In this document: piece by piece, positions 1-7,983 of the stretch
How the letters are laid out: each line of letters starts with the position of its first letter
Position numbering within the stretch: position 1 is the first letter of the stretch
Translations under genes and position numbers: made by a program
Source: Candidatus Thorarchaeota archaeon
GTDB lineage: Archaea > Asgardarchaeota > Thorarchaeia > Thorarchaeales > Thorarchaeaceae
Direction of reading: 5' to 3'
DNA: 47,069 nucleotides
Assembly (NCBI GenBank): GCA_011364905.1
Contig: RDNZ01000022.1
Span: 1-47,069 of the forward strand
The notes under the pieces: generated by a model
Databases searched by the model: none
What the model was told of the DNA's origin: nothing
Seen by the model: the letters and a program-made list of their open reading frames with translations, nothing else

Positions 1-240
1 GAAAACAAGGACAACTATCACGATGGAAGAATCCCTGTCAACTGTGATGGTGGCTTAAAGAGCAAGGGCCATCCTCTAGGCGCAACTGGAGTTTCAATGA
101 CGTATGAAATCCTCAAGCAGATGCGTGGCGAAGCTGAGAACAAGTCAAGGCAGATTGACAATGTGCAATATGGTCTTGCGCACAATGTTGGGCAATCAGG
201 CCAATTCGTGAACGTGTTCATTTTTGAGAGAGGTTGGTAA
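1..240 (+). CDS. Thiolase (acetyl-CoA C-acyltransferase family), C-terminal fragment
   Basis: The window opens inside this gene; 79 C-terminal residues are visible before the stop at 238-240. The fragment contains GHPLGATG, the thiolase C-terminal active-site signature (GHPxGxxG), whose His belongs to the Claisen-condensation oxyanion/base site. The end LAHNVGQSGQFVNVF resembles the archaeal and SCP2-type thiolases. Thiolases interconvert acetyl-CoA plus acyl-CoA and 3-ketoacyl-CoA. The next gene starts 3 bases later and encodes a DUF35 protein. This is the usual archaeal pairing, in which DUF35 is a structural partner of thiolase or HMG-CoA synthase. The family call is firm, but the chain-length specificity cannot be read and the nucleophilic Cys lies outside the window. 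Confidence 0.93.
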   Translation, partial: ENKDNYHDGRIPVNCDGGLKSKGHPLGATGVSMTYEILKQMRGEAENKSRQIDNVQYGLAHNVGQSGQFVNVFIFERGW

Positions 241-243
241 AGG

Positions 244-657
244 ATGGCCGAACATGAAGAAATCTACCTGGGTTACTCTACTGATAAGGCAGTGACTCCG
301 TTTTTGCAGAAGTTCCTTGAAGCACTTGAAGATGGGAAGCTTATGAAGAGTAAGTGTCCAAAATGCAGTTCAGAGTATCTCCCTCCAAGGCAGTACTGCC
401 AAAAAGACTTGACCGAATGTGAATTGGTCGAGGAAACCGAGAGAGAAGCAAAACTCTATTCATACGTCATTGTGGACTTTGCTCCTGCAAGTCTGTCTTC
501 AAAGCAGCCATACATCGTTGCTATAGGCGAGTTCCCCTCTGGTTTGAGATTGACAGCACACATCACCAATCCAATGGGCCCACCAACTGTGGGAATGCCC
601 CTCAAATTAGCTTTTGATCATCAAGACAAAATGGTCACATACAAGTGGCTGGTCTAA
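244..657 (+). CDS. DUF35 zinc-ribbon/OB-fold protein, thiolase partner
   Basis: 137 residues, the usual size for the DUF35 (Zn-ribbon plus OB-fold, acyl-CoA-associated) family. An N-terminal helix (about 15-30) is followed by the zinc ribbon CPKCSSEYLPPRQYC at 38-52 and a beta-rich OB domain (about 65-137). The ribbon is imperfect: C38, C41 and C52 are present, but the expected fourth Cys at about 55 is Asp, and the next Cys is C59. In archaea the family bridges thiolase to HMG-CoA synthase and channels acyl-CoA; here it follows the thiolase by 3 bases with no HMG-CoA synthase visible. ATG 244 is the only sensible start. A hairpin terminator follows directly. Confidence 0.9.
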   Translation: MAEHEEIYLGYSTDKAVTPFLQKFLEALEDGKLMKSKCPKCSSEYLPPRQYCQKDLTECELVEETEREAKLYSYVIVDFAPASLSSKQPYIVAIGEFPSGLRLTAHITNPMGPPTVGMPLKLAFDHQDKMVTYKWLV

Positions 658-665
658 TCAAGGTT

Positions 666-697
666 GAGCCTTCGGGCTCTTCCTTCTATTTCTTTTT
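666..697. terminator. Hairpin with T-rich tail between convergent genes
   Basis: GAGCC-TTCG-GGCTC forms a 5-bp stem with a tetraloop at 666-679, followed by a pyrimidine/T-rich run to about 697. It lies between the DUF35 gene (+) and the ferredoxin gene (-), so it could end transcription in both directions. Confidence 0.55.
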
Positions 698-880
698 AGT
701 TACTTCTCGAAATGAGATGCACCCATTTGGGCACTCTTCGATGCAATTTCCGCAGTCCTTGCAATACTGAACATGCGCGACTTGCGGCTTTTCATCTAGC
801 TTCTCATAGACACCATACGTACACGTCTTCACACATGTACCGCATCCATCGCAACAATTCTCGTCCAGAATGGTAGGTAT
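686..880 (-). CDS. Small 2x[4Fe-4S] ferredoxin, apparent ATA start
   Basis: Reading leftward from 880 gives 64 residues beginning (I/M)PTILDENCCDGCGTC and ending in three Lys. Two cluster motifs are complete: C10-x2-C13-x2-C16-x3-C20 and C40-x2-C43-x2-C46-x3-C50-P, the classic bacterial-type ferredoxin arrangement. The frame is closed upstream by a TGA at 887-889, and there is no ATG, GTG or TTG between that stop and the first cluster. A Shine-Dalgarno-like GGTGA sits 6-7 bases before an ATA at 878-880, exactly where ferredoxins of this type have their start Met. The gene may therefore start at ATA, have lost its start, or contain a base error. It probably carries electrons for the neighbouring acyl-CoA oxidoreductases (inference). 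Confidence 0.75.
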   Translation of the reverse strand: MPTILDENCCDGCGTCVKTCTYGVYEKLDEKPQVAHVQYCKDCGNCIEECPNGCISFREVTKKK

Positions 881-957
881 GGTTATTCACCTGTTTTGCT
901 TGGGGTTCAAAAACGACGATGCCATATGAATGATGGTTTATGGACATGGATGAATTG

Positions 958-1311
958 TCACGAGAAGTAGTGACCATAATGTGACAGAGTCTCTAAGATT
1001 GCTGCCCAGCGGGTTTGCAAGGTGACTGCCTTCAATGTTTCCAGATATATTTGCGAGGCCTCTCTTGAGTCACAATTGGCGATTCTCTCAAGCGCCGTAT
1101 CAATTACGGTCTTTATATCCTCCAATCTACGCTTACCGGTGTTTCTTCTATAATCGGAGAAAACAACGTAGTCTTTCTTTATGTCCTTGAGTCCTTTGAT
1201 GAGTCGTGCCTCTTCCTGAACCACTGTCTTGAATTCGTATGAACTCTCAAGAGATGCCTTCATTGCACTCAGACTCTTTCTCCAAATATCTCTGTTTTCT
1301 GAGCTGGCCAT
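958..1311 (-). CDS. Hypothetical helical protein, 117 aa
   Basis: I do not recognise this family. The 117 residues are rich in Lys, Arg, Glu and Leu and look mostly alpha-helical, with a basic segment around residues 40-65 (KKDYVVFSDYRRNTGKRR). There is no signal peptide, membrane segment or metal motif. ATG at 1309-1311 is the start. The gene lies 77 bases upstream of the ferredoxin on the same strand and could share its transcript. Its composition is protein-like, but without a homologue the call remains provisional. Confidence 0.5.
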   Translation of the reverse strand: MASSENRDIWRKSLSAMKASLESSYEFKTVVQEEARLIKGLKDIKKDYVVFSDYRRNTGKRRLEDIKTVIDTALERIANCDSREASQIYLETLKAVTLQTRWAAILETLSHYGHYFS

Positions 1312-1698
1312 CTAATCCATCTCCAGGCGATACTGGTCAATATCTAGCAAATGAGTAATTAAAGATTGAGTGATTTCTAGGTGTTACGCGCTATTGCACT
1401 GCAAACTGCTTAAAACCCACAACATCCTTCTCTTCTGAGTCATACGGATTTTCGTTTTATGGATAGTCACTCCTAACACGAGAATGGCAGTAGCTGATTC
1501 CTCAGACACATTCAATACTGTCACGCTCCTGAGAAAAACAGTCAGTAGTTCTTGATGTTATCCGGATCTAAACAGAAGCGTATGTAAAGTCCTTTCAAAG
1601 ACCACTGGTTCTTGGTGGATAATCACAGCGCATTCCCATTTTCCGAAGGCTTATTACTCACCCTAGTGCAAATTGTACAAAAACTAGGAGGACATGTT
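1312..1698. other. Intergenic region upstream of the enoyl-CoA hydratase
   Basis: About 390 bases between divergent genes. I see no convincing gene, RNA or repeat. A longer reading of the hydratase frame back to TTG 1612 exists, but the added 29 residues do not resemble the family. A weak TATA-like CTTATTACT near 1650 could drive the hydratase. Confidence 0.4.
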
Positions 1699-2484
1699 GT
1701 GTCTGAACAAGTAGTGCTCTACGAAGTATCTAATGGGATTGCGACCATCACAATTAATCGGCCTGCAAAATATAACGCTCTGAACACCAATGTACGAGCG
1801 GCTCTGAATGACTTCTTCGCACAAGCCGAAAAAGATGATTCTGTAAGGGTCATTATTCTGACTGGCGCTGGTGAGAAGGCATTTGCCGCGGGCGCAGATA
1901 TTACAGGCTTCCCAGGTCTGAATTCAAAAGAAGTTCGAGAACCTGCCAAACAGGGACAAGATCTTAGTGTATACATAGAGTCGATAGGCAAACCTGTGAT
2001 TGCAGCAGTGAATGGTATTGCACTTGGAGGTGGCTGCGAGCTCGCCATGGCTTGTGACATCAGATATGCCTCAGCAAACGCAAGATTCGGACAACCAGAA
2101 ATCCTTCTCGGCATAATCCCCGGTTACGGTGGAACAGTTAGGCTTCCTCGACTTGTAGGTCTTGGTAGAGCAAAAGAGATTGTTTTCACTGGAGACCAGA
2201 TCGGTGCCGATGAAGCTTTTCGGATTGGCCTTGTAAACAAAGTGTTTGAATCCATTGAAGCCCTTCACAAAGGTGTTGGCGAGCTGGCCGCAAAGCTGGC
2301 TGAAAGGCCAGGAGTTGCAATCAAGTTGGCAAAGCAATCATTGAACAGCGCGTGGCAGAAATCTCTTCGAGATAGTCTTGCATATGAGCTTGATGTCTTT
2401 TGCCAGACTTTCGATACAGAGGATAAAGAAGAAGGTGTTGCAGCTTTTCTGGAGAAACGCAAGGCGACGTTCAAGCACAAGTAA
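1699..2484 (+). CDS. Enoyl-CoA hydratase/crotonase (paralogue 1)
   Basis: Hydrates trans-2-enoyl-CoA (such as crotonyl-CoA) to 3-hydroxyacyl-CoA. GTG 1699 is chosen as start because AGGAGG at 1686-1691 lies 7 bases upstream and the resulting length, 261 aa, exactly matches the paralogue at 4516. Crotonase landmarks are intact: NRPAKYNALN at 20-29, oxyanion-hole segment FAAGADI at 62-68, GGGCELAMACDIRYA from about 110 with catalytic E114, and GQPEILLGIIPG with catalytic E134. Both Glu residues suit true hydratase activity rather than a divergent crotonase reaction. It heads a same-strand group with a nitroreductase-family protein, 3-hydroxyacyl-CoA dehydrogenase and a second hydratase. Confidence 0.93.
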   Translation: MSEQVVLYEVSNGIATITINRPAKYNALNTNVRAALNDFFAQAEKDDSVRVIILTGAGEKAFAAGADITGFPGLNSKEVREPAKQGQDLSVYIESIGKPVIAAVNGIALGGGCELAMACDIRYASANARFGQPEILLGIIPGYGGTVRLPRLVGLGRAKEIVFTGDQIGADEAFRIGLVNKVFESIEALHKGVGELAAKLAERPGVAIKLAKQSLNSAWQKSLRDSLAYELDVFCQTFDTEDKEEGVAAFLEKRKATFKHK

Positions 2485-2600
2485 CTAACCGATTGATTGC
2501 AGATTCATAATGATAGAAGACAGAAATTTATGAATTTGTGTAACCAGTCCTCCTTAGGTTTAAACCGAAGAGCTGCAAATGAAAAAATTGAGGCTGTAGA

Positions 2601-3365
2601 ATGACAATAGATGCCAACGAGCGTTTGGAATCAAGTAGTGAAGAAACGGAGGACACGATCGTTTCTTCAGGAATGCAAGTCTTGAAGCTTGTCAGATCCC
2701 GTCGTTCAATTCGTGAGTTCACTGGAGGAAAAATTCCCGATGAGCATATCGAATTGATACTGGAAGCTGCACGCCATGCCCCAAGCCCTGAGAACATGTT
2801 GATGATTCGACTGGTAGTCATTCGGGATGATCAGGACACAAAGGAATTCTTGGCAGATATTGCTCAGGAGAATGCTCAGACGGTTTTTGGTTCAGCACCA
2901 TTTGAGCTCACAAGCGGGAGAAATTGGTACATACAAGATGAGTTTAGGGCGGCAGTGTTCTCCCGGCTTCGAGAAGGCGAACTGTTCAGATATCCTGAGA
3001 AAAGCGACACGGTAATTGTTGTATGTGCCAGTCCTGCCTGGCACGACGCAACCAAATTGTATCCCAATGAGCTCTTTGGTTCTGTTGTTTCAGGAATGGC
3101 TATCCAGAACATGTGGATGGTGGCGAGCGCAATGGGCTATGGCTGCGGTTACGAAGCTCTGGTTTGCTCTGACTCCAGATATACACAGCAAATTCGTGAC
3201 AGATTGGGAATTCCGCCAATTTGGATCCCATTGACAGCATTTTGCATTGGTATTCCTATCTCGAAGAGACACTTAGGACCTAGTAGGCCACCACTTGAGG
3301 GACTATTGTATGATGAACGTTGGGGACACCCATACAAAAGATTAGCATTCAAGAAGAGGGATTGA
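2601..3365 (+). CDS. Nitroreductase-family FMN oxidoreductase
   Basis: 254 residues. RSRRSIREF at about 33-41 is the family's FMN-phosphate-binding N-terminal motif, followed by a dimer-forming helix (LILEAARHAPSPENM) and the C-terminal flavin-binding segment GMAIQNMWMVASAMGYGCGYE. The family uses NAD(P)H to reduce nitro groups, quinones or flavins; the natural substrate cannot be told. A non-typical acidic tail of about 24 residues precedes the core. ATG 2601 has GAGG 7 bases upstream. It ends 6 bases before the 3-hydroxyacyl-CoA dehydrogenase and is probably co-transcribed, so a role in redox balance of acyl-CoA metabolism is a reasonable inference. Confidence 0.83.
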   Translation: MTIDANERLESSSEETEDTIVSSGMQVLKLVRSRRSIREFTGGKIPDEHIELILEAARHAPSPENMLMIRLVVIRDDQDTKEFLADIAQENAQTVFGSAPFELTSGRNWYIQDEFRAAVFSRLREGELFRYPEKSDTVIVVCASPAWHDATKLYPNELFGSVVSGMAIQNMWMVASAMGYGCGYEALVCSDSRYTQQIRDRLGIPPIWIPLTAFCIGIPISKRHLGPSRPPLEGLLYDERWGHPYKRLAFKKRD

Positions 3366-3371
3366 AAGAAG

Positions 3372-4496
3372 ATGAAAGTACGTAAAATAGCTGTTATTGG
3401 TTCTGGGCTTATGGGTTCAGGAATCTCGTATGTTTCTAGGGCATCAGGATACGAAGTGATCATGACAGATTTGGATGATAACGCAGTGAATCGAGGTCTG
3501 TCAAGGATTAAAGATTATGTTGAATCGGGAATCAGACGAGGAAAGTTGTCTTCTAGTGATGGTGAGAAAATAATCAATCAGTTGTTCACTACGACAAATC
3601 TGAATGATGCCGTCAGCGACGTTGATTTGGTCATAGAGGCTGTGTTTGAGAACATGGATGTAAAGAAGAAGCTGTTCAGAGAATTGGACAGCATTGTGAA
3701 ACCTCATACAATTCTCGCTTCGAACACATCCTCGCTCAGTATAACTGAGCTTGGTAAGGTCACGAATCGTCCAAACAAGGTGATTGGCATGCACTACTTT
3801 TCTCCAGTACCTGCAATGAAGCTCCTAGAGATTATCGTAGGAGAGAAAACAAGTGAAGATACTATTCAGACTGCTCTGGAAGTAGGAGCAAACCAAGGAA
3901 AAACCACTGTAAAAGCGATTGATAGCCCGGGCTTTATTGTCAACAGGCTGCGGATGCAGATATCGAGAGCAGCAATACAAGTCTACGAACAGGGCTTGGC
4001 AAGCGCAGAAGAAATCGATACGGCAATGAAGGAGCAGTTTGGTACACCAATGGGCTCTATGGAACTGAGTGATTTTGTTGGCTTGGATGTATCAATCGGC
4101 ACAATGAGCACATTAGAGAGAGAACTGGGGATTTGCTACTCAGTTCCTGAAACAGTCAAGAGGTTTGTGAAGGAAGGGAGAATAGGGAGAAAGGCCGGCA
4201 AGGGGTTCTATGCATATGATCCAGAGAAGCGTTCTCTCGAAGAACCCAAAGGTGCAGATCCGAAGTGGTTAGTGACTCGAATCATAATGCCATACCTTAG
4301 GGAAGCGATGATTGAGTTTGAAAATGGTATCGCAACAAAAGAAGATATTGACAAGGCTTTGAAACTGGGCTCGAACTATAAAGAAGGACCATTTGAAACC
4401 ATTGAACGAATGGGCCTCGATGTAGTTCGAGAGGAACTGAAAAAGCTCCAACAGCAATTTGGAGATTGTTACAGTCTTCCGAAAATGCTTCAATAA
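3372..4496 (+). CDS. 3-hydroxyacyl-CoA dehydrogenase (NAD), two C-terminal domains
   Basis: Oxidises 3-hydroxyacyl-CoA to 3-ketoacyl-CoA (or the reverse) with NAD(H). The Rossmann motif GSGLMGSG lies at about 10-17; NTSSLSITEL and GMHYFSPVPAMKLLEI mark the catalytic Ser/His region, and a helical 3HCDH_C domain follows (about 185-285, ending KAGKGFYAYD). A second, partial 3HCDH_C-like module occupies about 300-374, so at 374 residues it is longer than the 280-residue single-domain enzymes and resembles the N-terminal half of fused archaeal crotonase/dehydrogenases. Here the crotonases are separate genes on either side. The gene sits 6 bases after the nitroreductase and 19 before hydratase 2, indicating an operon. 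Confidence 0.93.
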   Translation: MKVRKIAVIGSGLMGSGISYVSRASGYEVIMTDLDDNAVNRGLSRIKDYVESGIRRGKLSSSDGEKIINQLFTTTNLNDAVSDVDLVIEAVFENMDVKKKLFRELDSIVKPHTILASNTSSLSITELGKVTNRPNKVIGMHYFSPVPAMKLLEIIVGEKTSEDTIQTALEVGANQGKTTVKAIDSPGFIVNRLRMQISRAAIQVYEQGLASAEEIDTAMKEQFGTPMGSMELSDFVGLDVSIGTMSTLERELGICYSVPETVKRFVKEGRIGRKAGKGFYAYDPEKRSLEEPKGADPKWLVTRIIMPYLREAMIEFENGIATKEDIDKALKLGSNYKEGPFETIERMGLDVVREELKKLQQQFGDCYSLPKMLQ

Positions 4497-4515
4497 TAAT
4501 TGATGTGAGAATTCC

Positions 4516-5301
4516 ATGGCAGAAGATTATGTCCTCTTTGAAGCAAGCGATGCGATAGCTACAATCACCATCAATAGACCGGACAAATACAATGCTCTCA
4601 ATATTAGCGTAAAGAAGAAGCTCCTGGAGATGTTCAGACAAGCTGACAAAGATACCTCAGTCAGAGTCGTGATTCTTACAGGTTTTGGAGAGAAAGCTTT
4701 CATTTCCGGGGCAGACGTAAATGAGTTCGTAGGTAGGAACTCAGATACTATCAAGCAGGTTGTCAATCCAAGTAGGGACATTGCTCAGTTCATTACAGCA
4801 ATGGATAAGCCTGTGATCACTGCCGTGAATGGGTATGCACTTGGGGGCGGGTGTGAATTGGCCCTTGCATGTGATATTCGCTATGCATCGAAAAATGCAC
4901 AGTTTGGTCTTCCAGAAATCCATCTCGGGACTCTACCCGGCAATGGAGGGACTGTGAGGCTGCCCAGACTTGTTGGTTTAGGCATAGCGAAAGAACTCAT
5001 TCTAACCGGTAGTCGAATAACAGCTGATGAGGCGTTTAGAATTGGACTTGTCAATAAAGTCTTCAACTCCGTGGAAGAACTTAGGGCTGGAGCAAATGAA
5101 CTTGCTAGGATATTATCTCGTATGCCAGGTGTTGCGCTTGGTCTTGCGAAAAAATCCATTCAGGAAAGCTGGGAACTACCATTGAATGAACACCTTGCGG
5201 TCGAACTCGACGCCTTTTGTAAGACATTCGACACTGAGGATAAGGAAGAAGGCGTTAACGCTTTTTTGGAAAAACGGACCCCGGAATTCAAACATAAGTG
5301 A
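4516..5301 (+). CDS. Enoyl-CoA hydratase/crotonase (paralogue 2)
   Basis: 261 residues, collinear with the protein at 1699 and very similar over its whole length; both end in EFKHK/TFKHK. Catalytic elements are present: FISGADV (oxyanion hole), GGGCELALACDIRYA with Glu at 114 and GLPEIHLGTLPG with Glu at 134. Differences cluster in residues 70-100, next to the acyl pocket, so the copies may differ in chain length or branching preference (inference). It closes the hydratase/flavoprotein/dehydrogenase cluster and converges on the leftward MBL-fold gene 6 bases away. Confidence 0.92.
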   Translation: MAEDYVLFEASDAIATITINRPDKYNALNISVKKKLLEMFRQADKDTSVRVVILTGFGEKAFISGADVNEFVGRNSDTIKQVVNPSRDIAQFITAMDKPVITAVNGYALGGGCELALACDIRYASKNAQFGLPEIHLGTLPGNGGTVRLPRLVGLGIAKELILTGSRITADEAFRIGLVNKVFNSVEELRAGANELARILSRMPGVALGLAKKSIQESWELPLNEHLAVELDAFCKTFDTEDKEEGVNAFLEKRTPEFKHK

Positions 5302-5306
5302 CTGGC

Positions 5307-6242
5307 TCAGGTTCTAAGTAAAAGAAGTTGACCATTCTCTCGAATTATACGGTCCTCCTTGATCAAGTGCTCGATGTGTTTCTCAATCATGACTTCTTCA
5401 AATGCATAGTACACAGGATGTGGTATCCGAGGATAGATGATTGGGATATGAGCGAGCTTTTTCGCAGTGTCGTATCCCTCTGCAATGCGTTGGACAATAT
5501 CATCGTCTCGTCTTTGAAATAATGCCAGATAGCTCTTGAGCTGCTCCTGAAGTCCAACTGTCACAGGTTCTATGAGATGACTACTAATACCCATTTCTGG
5601 TTGTAAATCGATAATCCTCTGAATTGATTCTTTGAATCGTTCAAGGTCACTCACAACGTTTCCATACCATGGGCCAAAGTCTGTCAGATCGATATCCACC
5701 AATAGTATTTTTTCAAGACCATTGATGCCAAAACAAGTGTGATCATGCGTGTGTCCTGGGGAATGAAGGGGGATGAGTTCCACTTCGCCGCAACTAATCG
5801 CTTTTCCATCTTGAAAGTTGCCATCAACTATGTAATCTTCTTTGACATGAGGCAGTCTGGCATCGAGTAAATTCAACCAATGGTCTTTTACTACCTGACT
5901 ATGGATACCTATGAATTTCAGCATATTAGAAAATGACATGACTCCATCTTGAGCAAGTGGATGGCACAACACCTCGCAATCCGATATTTGTCGCAGCACG
6001 TTTGCATATCCCTTGTGGTCCGCATGGTAATGAGTCAGTACTATACGATCGAGGTCTTCTGGTTGATGTCCAAGATCCTTTAGTGTAGAAAACACCTGAT
6101 TGGGATTGGAACCAGCATCCACAAGAGTGAGAATTTCATCATCAATTAAGAGCGTATTCGCCTCTGGGAAGCGTGCTTCATTTTCGCCTCTGACAAGATG
6201 AACGTGAGGTTCGATTTCAATATGTGCTGGATAGTCAGACAT
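5307..6242 (-). CDS. Metallo-beta-lactamase-fold hydrolase with C-terminal helical tail
   Basis: 311 residues. The metal motif THYHADH at 70-76 gives H71, H73, D75 and H76; SPGHTHDHTC supplies the next His, LLVDIDLTDFG the bridging Asp, and ISSHLIEP the last His. The C-terminal 60 residues (YYAFEEVMIEKHIEHLIKED) resemble the small winged-helix tail of LACTB2-like MBL proteins. The family includes thioesterases, glyoxalase II and nucleases. Next to acyl-CoA genes a thioesterase-like role is possible but unproved. It diverges from the FGGY kinase across a short promoter region. Confidence 0.85.
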   Translation of the reverse strand: MSDYPAHIEIEPHVHLVRGENEARFPEANTLLIDDEILTLVDAGSNPNQVFSTLKDLGHQPEDLDRIVLTHYHADHKGYANVLRQISDCEVLCHPLAQDGVMSFSNMLKFIGIHSQVVKDHWLNLLDARLPHVKEDYIVDGNFQDGKAISCGEVELIPLHSPGHTHDHTCFGINGLEKILLVDIDLTDFGPWYGNVVSDLERFKESIQRIIDLQPEMGISSHLIEPVTVGLQEQLKSYLALFQRRDDDIVQRIAEGYDTAKKLAHIPIIYPRIPHPVYYAFEEVMIEKHIEHLIKEDRIIRENGQLLLLRT

Positions 6243-6290
6243 TATCTACTTGACCACCAATACACTACATAACTCTCTGGGTAGCACAAT

Positions 6291-6297
6291 CTATATG
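6291..6297 (+). promoter_or_regulatory. TATA-like element of the glp block
   Basis: CTATATG at 6291-6297, 35-41 bases ahead of the GTG start at 6332. This spacing suits an archaeal TATA box with a short leader that includes the SD GGTGA at 6322-6326. Confidence 0.4.
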
Positions 6298-6331
6298 CTG
6301 CCTTGCACTAAACTGATGGTTGGTGATAATA

Positions 6332-7789
6332 GTGAGTGACCGTCTCTTTGCAGTCTTTGATATTGGAACTACTGGGACACGTTCTATCATTGTGGATGAG
6401 GAAGGACGTGAGGTTAGCAAGGCCTATGAAGAGTACCCTCCCAAACCGGAAGGAGTCATGATTCACGAACAAGTTGCTGACACCTTCTGGCGAACATCTG
6501 CAAATACGATGCAGAGAGCACTTGCGGGATGCAAACATGGGCCCGATGCTATTGTTGGTGTGATTGTTTCAACAACCAGAGACTCGATGACACCCATAGA
6601 CAAGGATGGTAATGCACTGGCTCCAACTGTGACTTGGCTTGATAACCGATCGAGTTCGAAAAGCAAGGAGATGGCTGCTGAGATTGGTCCGCGAAAAAGC
6701 GTGAATAAATTGATGTGGTTTATTGATAATAAACCAGAACTCTTCAGGAAGGCTCACAAATGGTTGTCTCTTGACGCATTCATCAACAATCGACTCTGTA
6801 ATGCATGGATCACTTCTCCTGCTGATGCACGGTTTGGACCTATTGATCATGAAACGCTCCAGTGGTCTAATGAGCTGTGCGATGCTGCAGGAATACCAAT
6901 AGAAAAACTAGCAGAGATTAAGAACTCTGGTTCTTTGATTGGTGAAATCAATTCTGAAGCTTCAAAAGCCACATCATTGCGCAGAGGTACGCCTGTTATC
7001 CTTGGCAGCGGAGACCAACAATGTTCTGCTCTAGGCATGGGCATCATTGAGCCAGGACTGGTGGAGGCCACAACAGGTACGGGAACCTTCGTCATCACTC
7101 ACCTCGATGAATTCATAGAAGAATCATTTGTGATGTTCTGTAATCCATCAGCAATACCCGGTAAATGGATTCTTGAGGGTGTAACACCCGGGACCGGACT
7201 CACCTACAAATGGTACAGAGACCAATACTGCCAACCCGAGGTGGCGCTTGCCACAAAAACTGACCAGGACGCCTATGAGATCATCGAATCTTCAGCCGCA
7301 TCCATACCTGCAGGTAGTGATGGGCTTCTGATGTTCCCATTCATGGCCTATAAACTGGGGATTTTGTATCACCTGGGATTTGGTCACACGAAAGCTCACG
7401 TTGCTCGTGCAATTCTTGAGGCGAATGGATATGTCATCTCGTTTTACCTTGAGATGATGGAAGGTATGTTGGACCTCGAATTCAAAGAGCTTCGTATTGG
7501 TGGTGGTGGATCCAATTCCCCTTTGTGGCGTCAGATTCAAGCAGACTGCATAAACAGACCTGTTGTTCTTCCAAAGGTTCGGGACTCCACCGTCATTGGT
7601 GCTGCAATTTTGGGAGCAGTTGGGACAGGAGTCTATGGCGGATACAAGGAAGCGGTCGAAAATATGTTCCACATCGAGGAGCGTCGGGAGCCAATCCCTG
7701 AAAATGTAGAAGTTTACAAAAAACAATATCCCATTTTCAACAAACTCCTCACTTCAGAAATGGGAAACATCCTTGATGCAATATCATGA
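6332..7789 (+). CDS. FGGY-family carbohydrate kinase, probable glycerol kinase
   Basis: About 485 residues from GTG 6332. GGTGA at 6322-6326 lies 5 bases upstream and fits this start better than the in-frame TTG at 6320. FDIGTTGTRS near the N-terminus is the phosphate-1 loop of the actin-like ATPase fold. TWLDNRS, LGSGDQQCSALGMG and the ATP-site segment LRIGGGGSNSPLWRQIQADC follow in FGGY order. FGGY kinases phosphorylate glycerol, xylulose, gluconate and others. Sequence alone does not fix the substrate, but glpA, glpB and glpC lie directly downstream, so glycerol to sn-glycerol-3-phosphate is the likely reaction. A 194-base gap with no recognised feature separates it from glpA. Confidence 0.82.
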   Translation: MSDRLFAVFDIGTTGTRSIIVDEEGREVSKAYEEYPPKPEGVMIHEQVADTFWRTSANTMQRALAGCKHGPDAIVGVIVSTTRDSMTPIDKDGNALAPTVTWLDNRSSSKSKEMAAEIGPRKSVNKLMWFIDNKPELFRKAHKWLSLDAFINNRLCNAWITSPADARFGPIDHETLQWSNELCDAAGIPIEKLAEIKNSGSLIGEINSEASKATSLRRGTPVILGSGDQQCSALGMGIIEPGLVEATTGTGTFVITHLDEFIEESFVMFCNPSAIPGKWILEGVTPGTGLTYKWYRDQYCQPEVALATKTDQDAYEIIESSAASIPAGSDGLLMFPFMAYKLGILYHLGFGHTKAHVARAILEANGYVISFYLEMMEGMLDLEFKELRIGGGGSNSPLWRQIQADCINRPVVLPKVRDSTVIGAAILGAVGTGVYGGYKEAVENMFHIEERREPIPENVEVYKKQYPIFNKLLTSEMGNILDAIS

Positions 7790-7983
7790 GATCAATGTGC
7801 AAACAGAAAAACCTCAGAGTTTTGATTTTCCTCGTACTGACCATATTCTCAAGTTCGCATCCAAAACCCAAATTCTATGCAATCTTGCTATAGGACTCTG
7901 CCTTCTTGGTTCATCCGAAACCTTAGTATTGCACGCTCGTTCACTACCGACATCGAATCCTAGAATTATCATCTCAGGAATAG

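Noticed and set aside
1612..1698. Longer hydratase reading from TTG 1612
   Set aside because: The 29 extra residues are unlike the family, while GTG 1699 has AGGAGG at good spacing and gives exactly the length of the paralogue.
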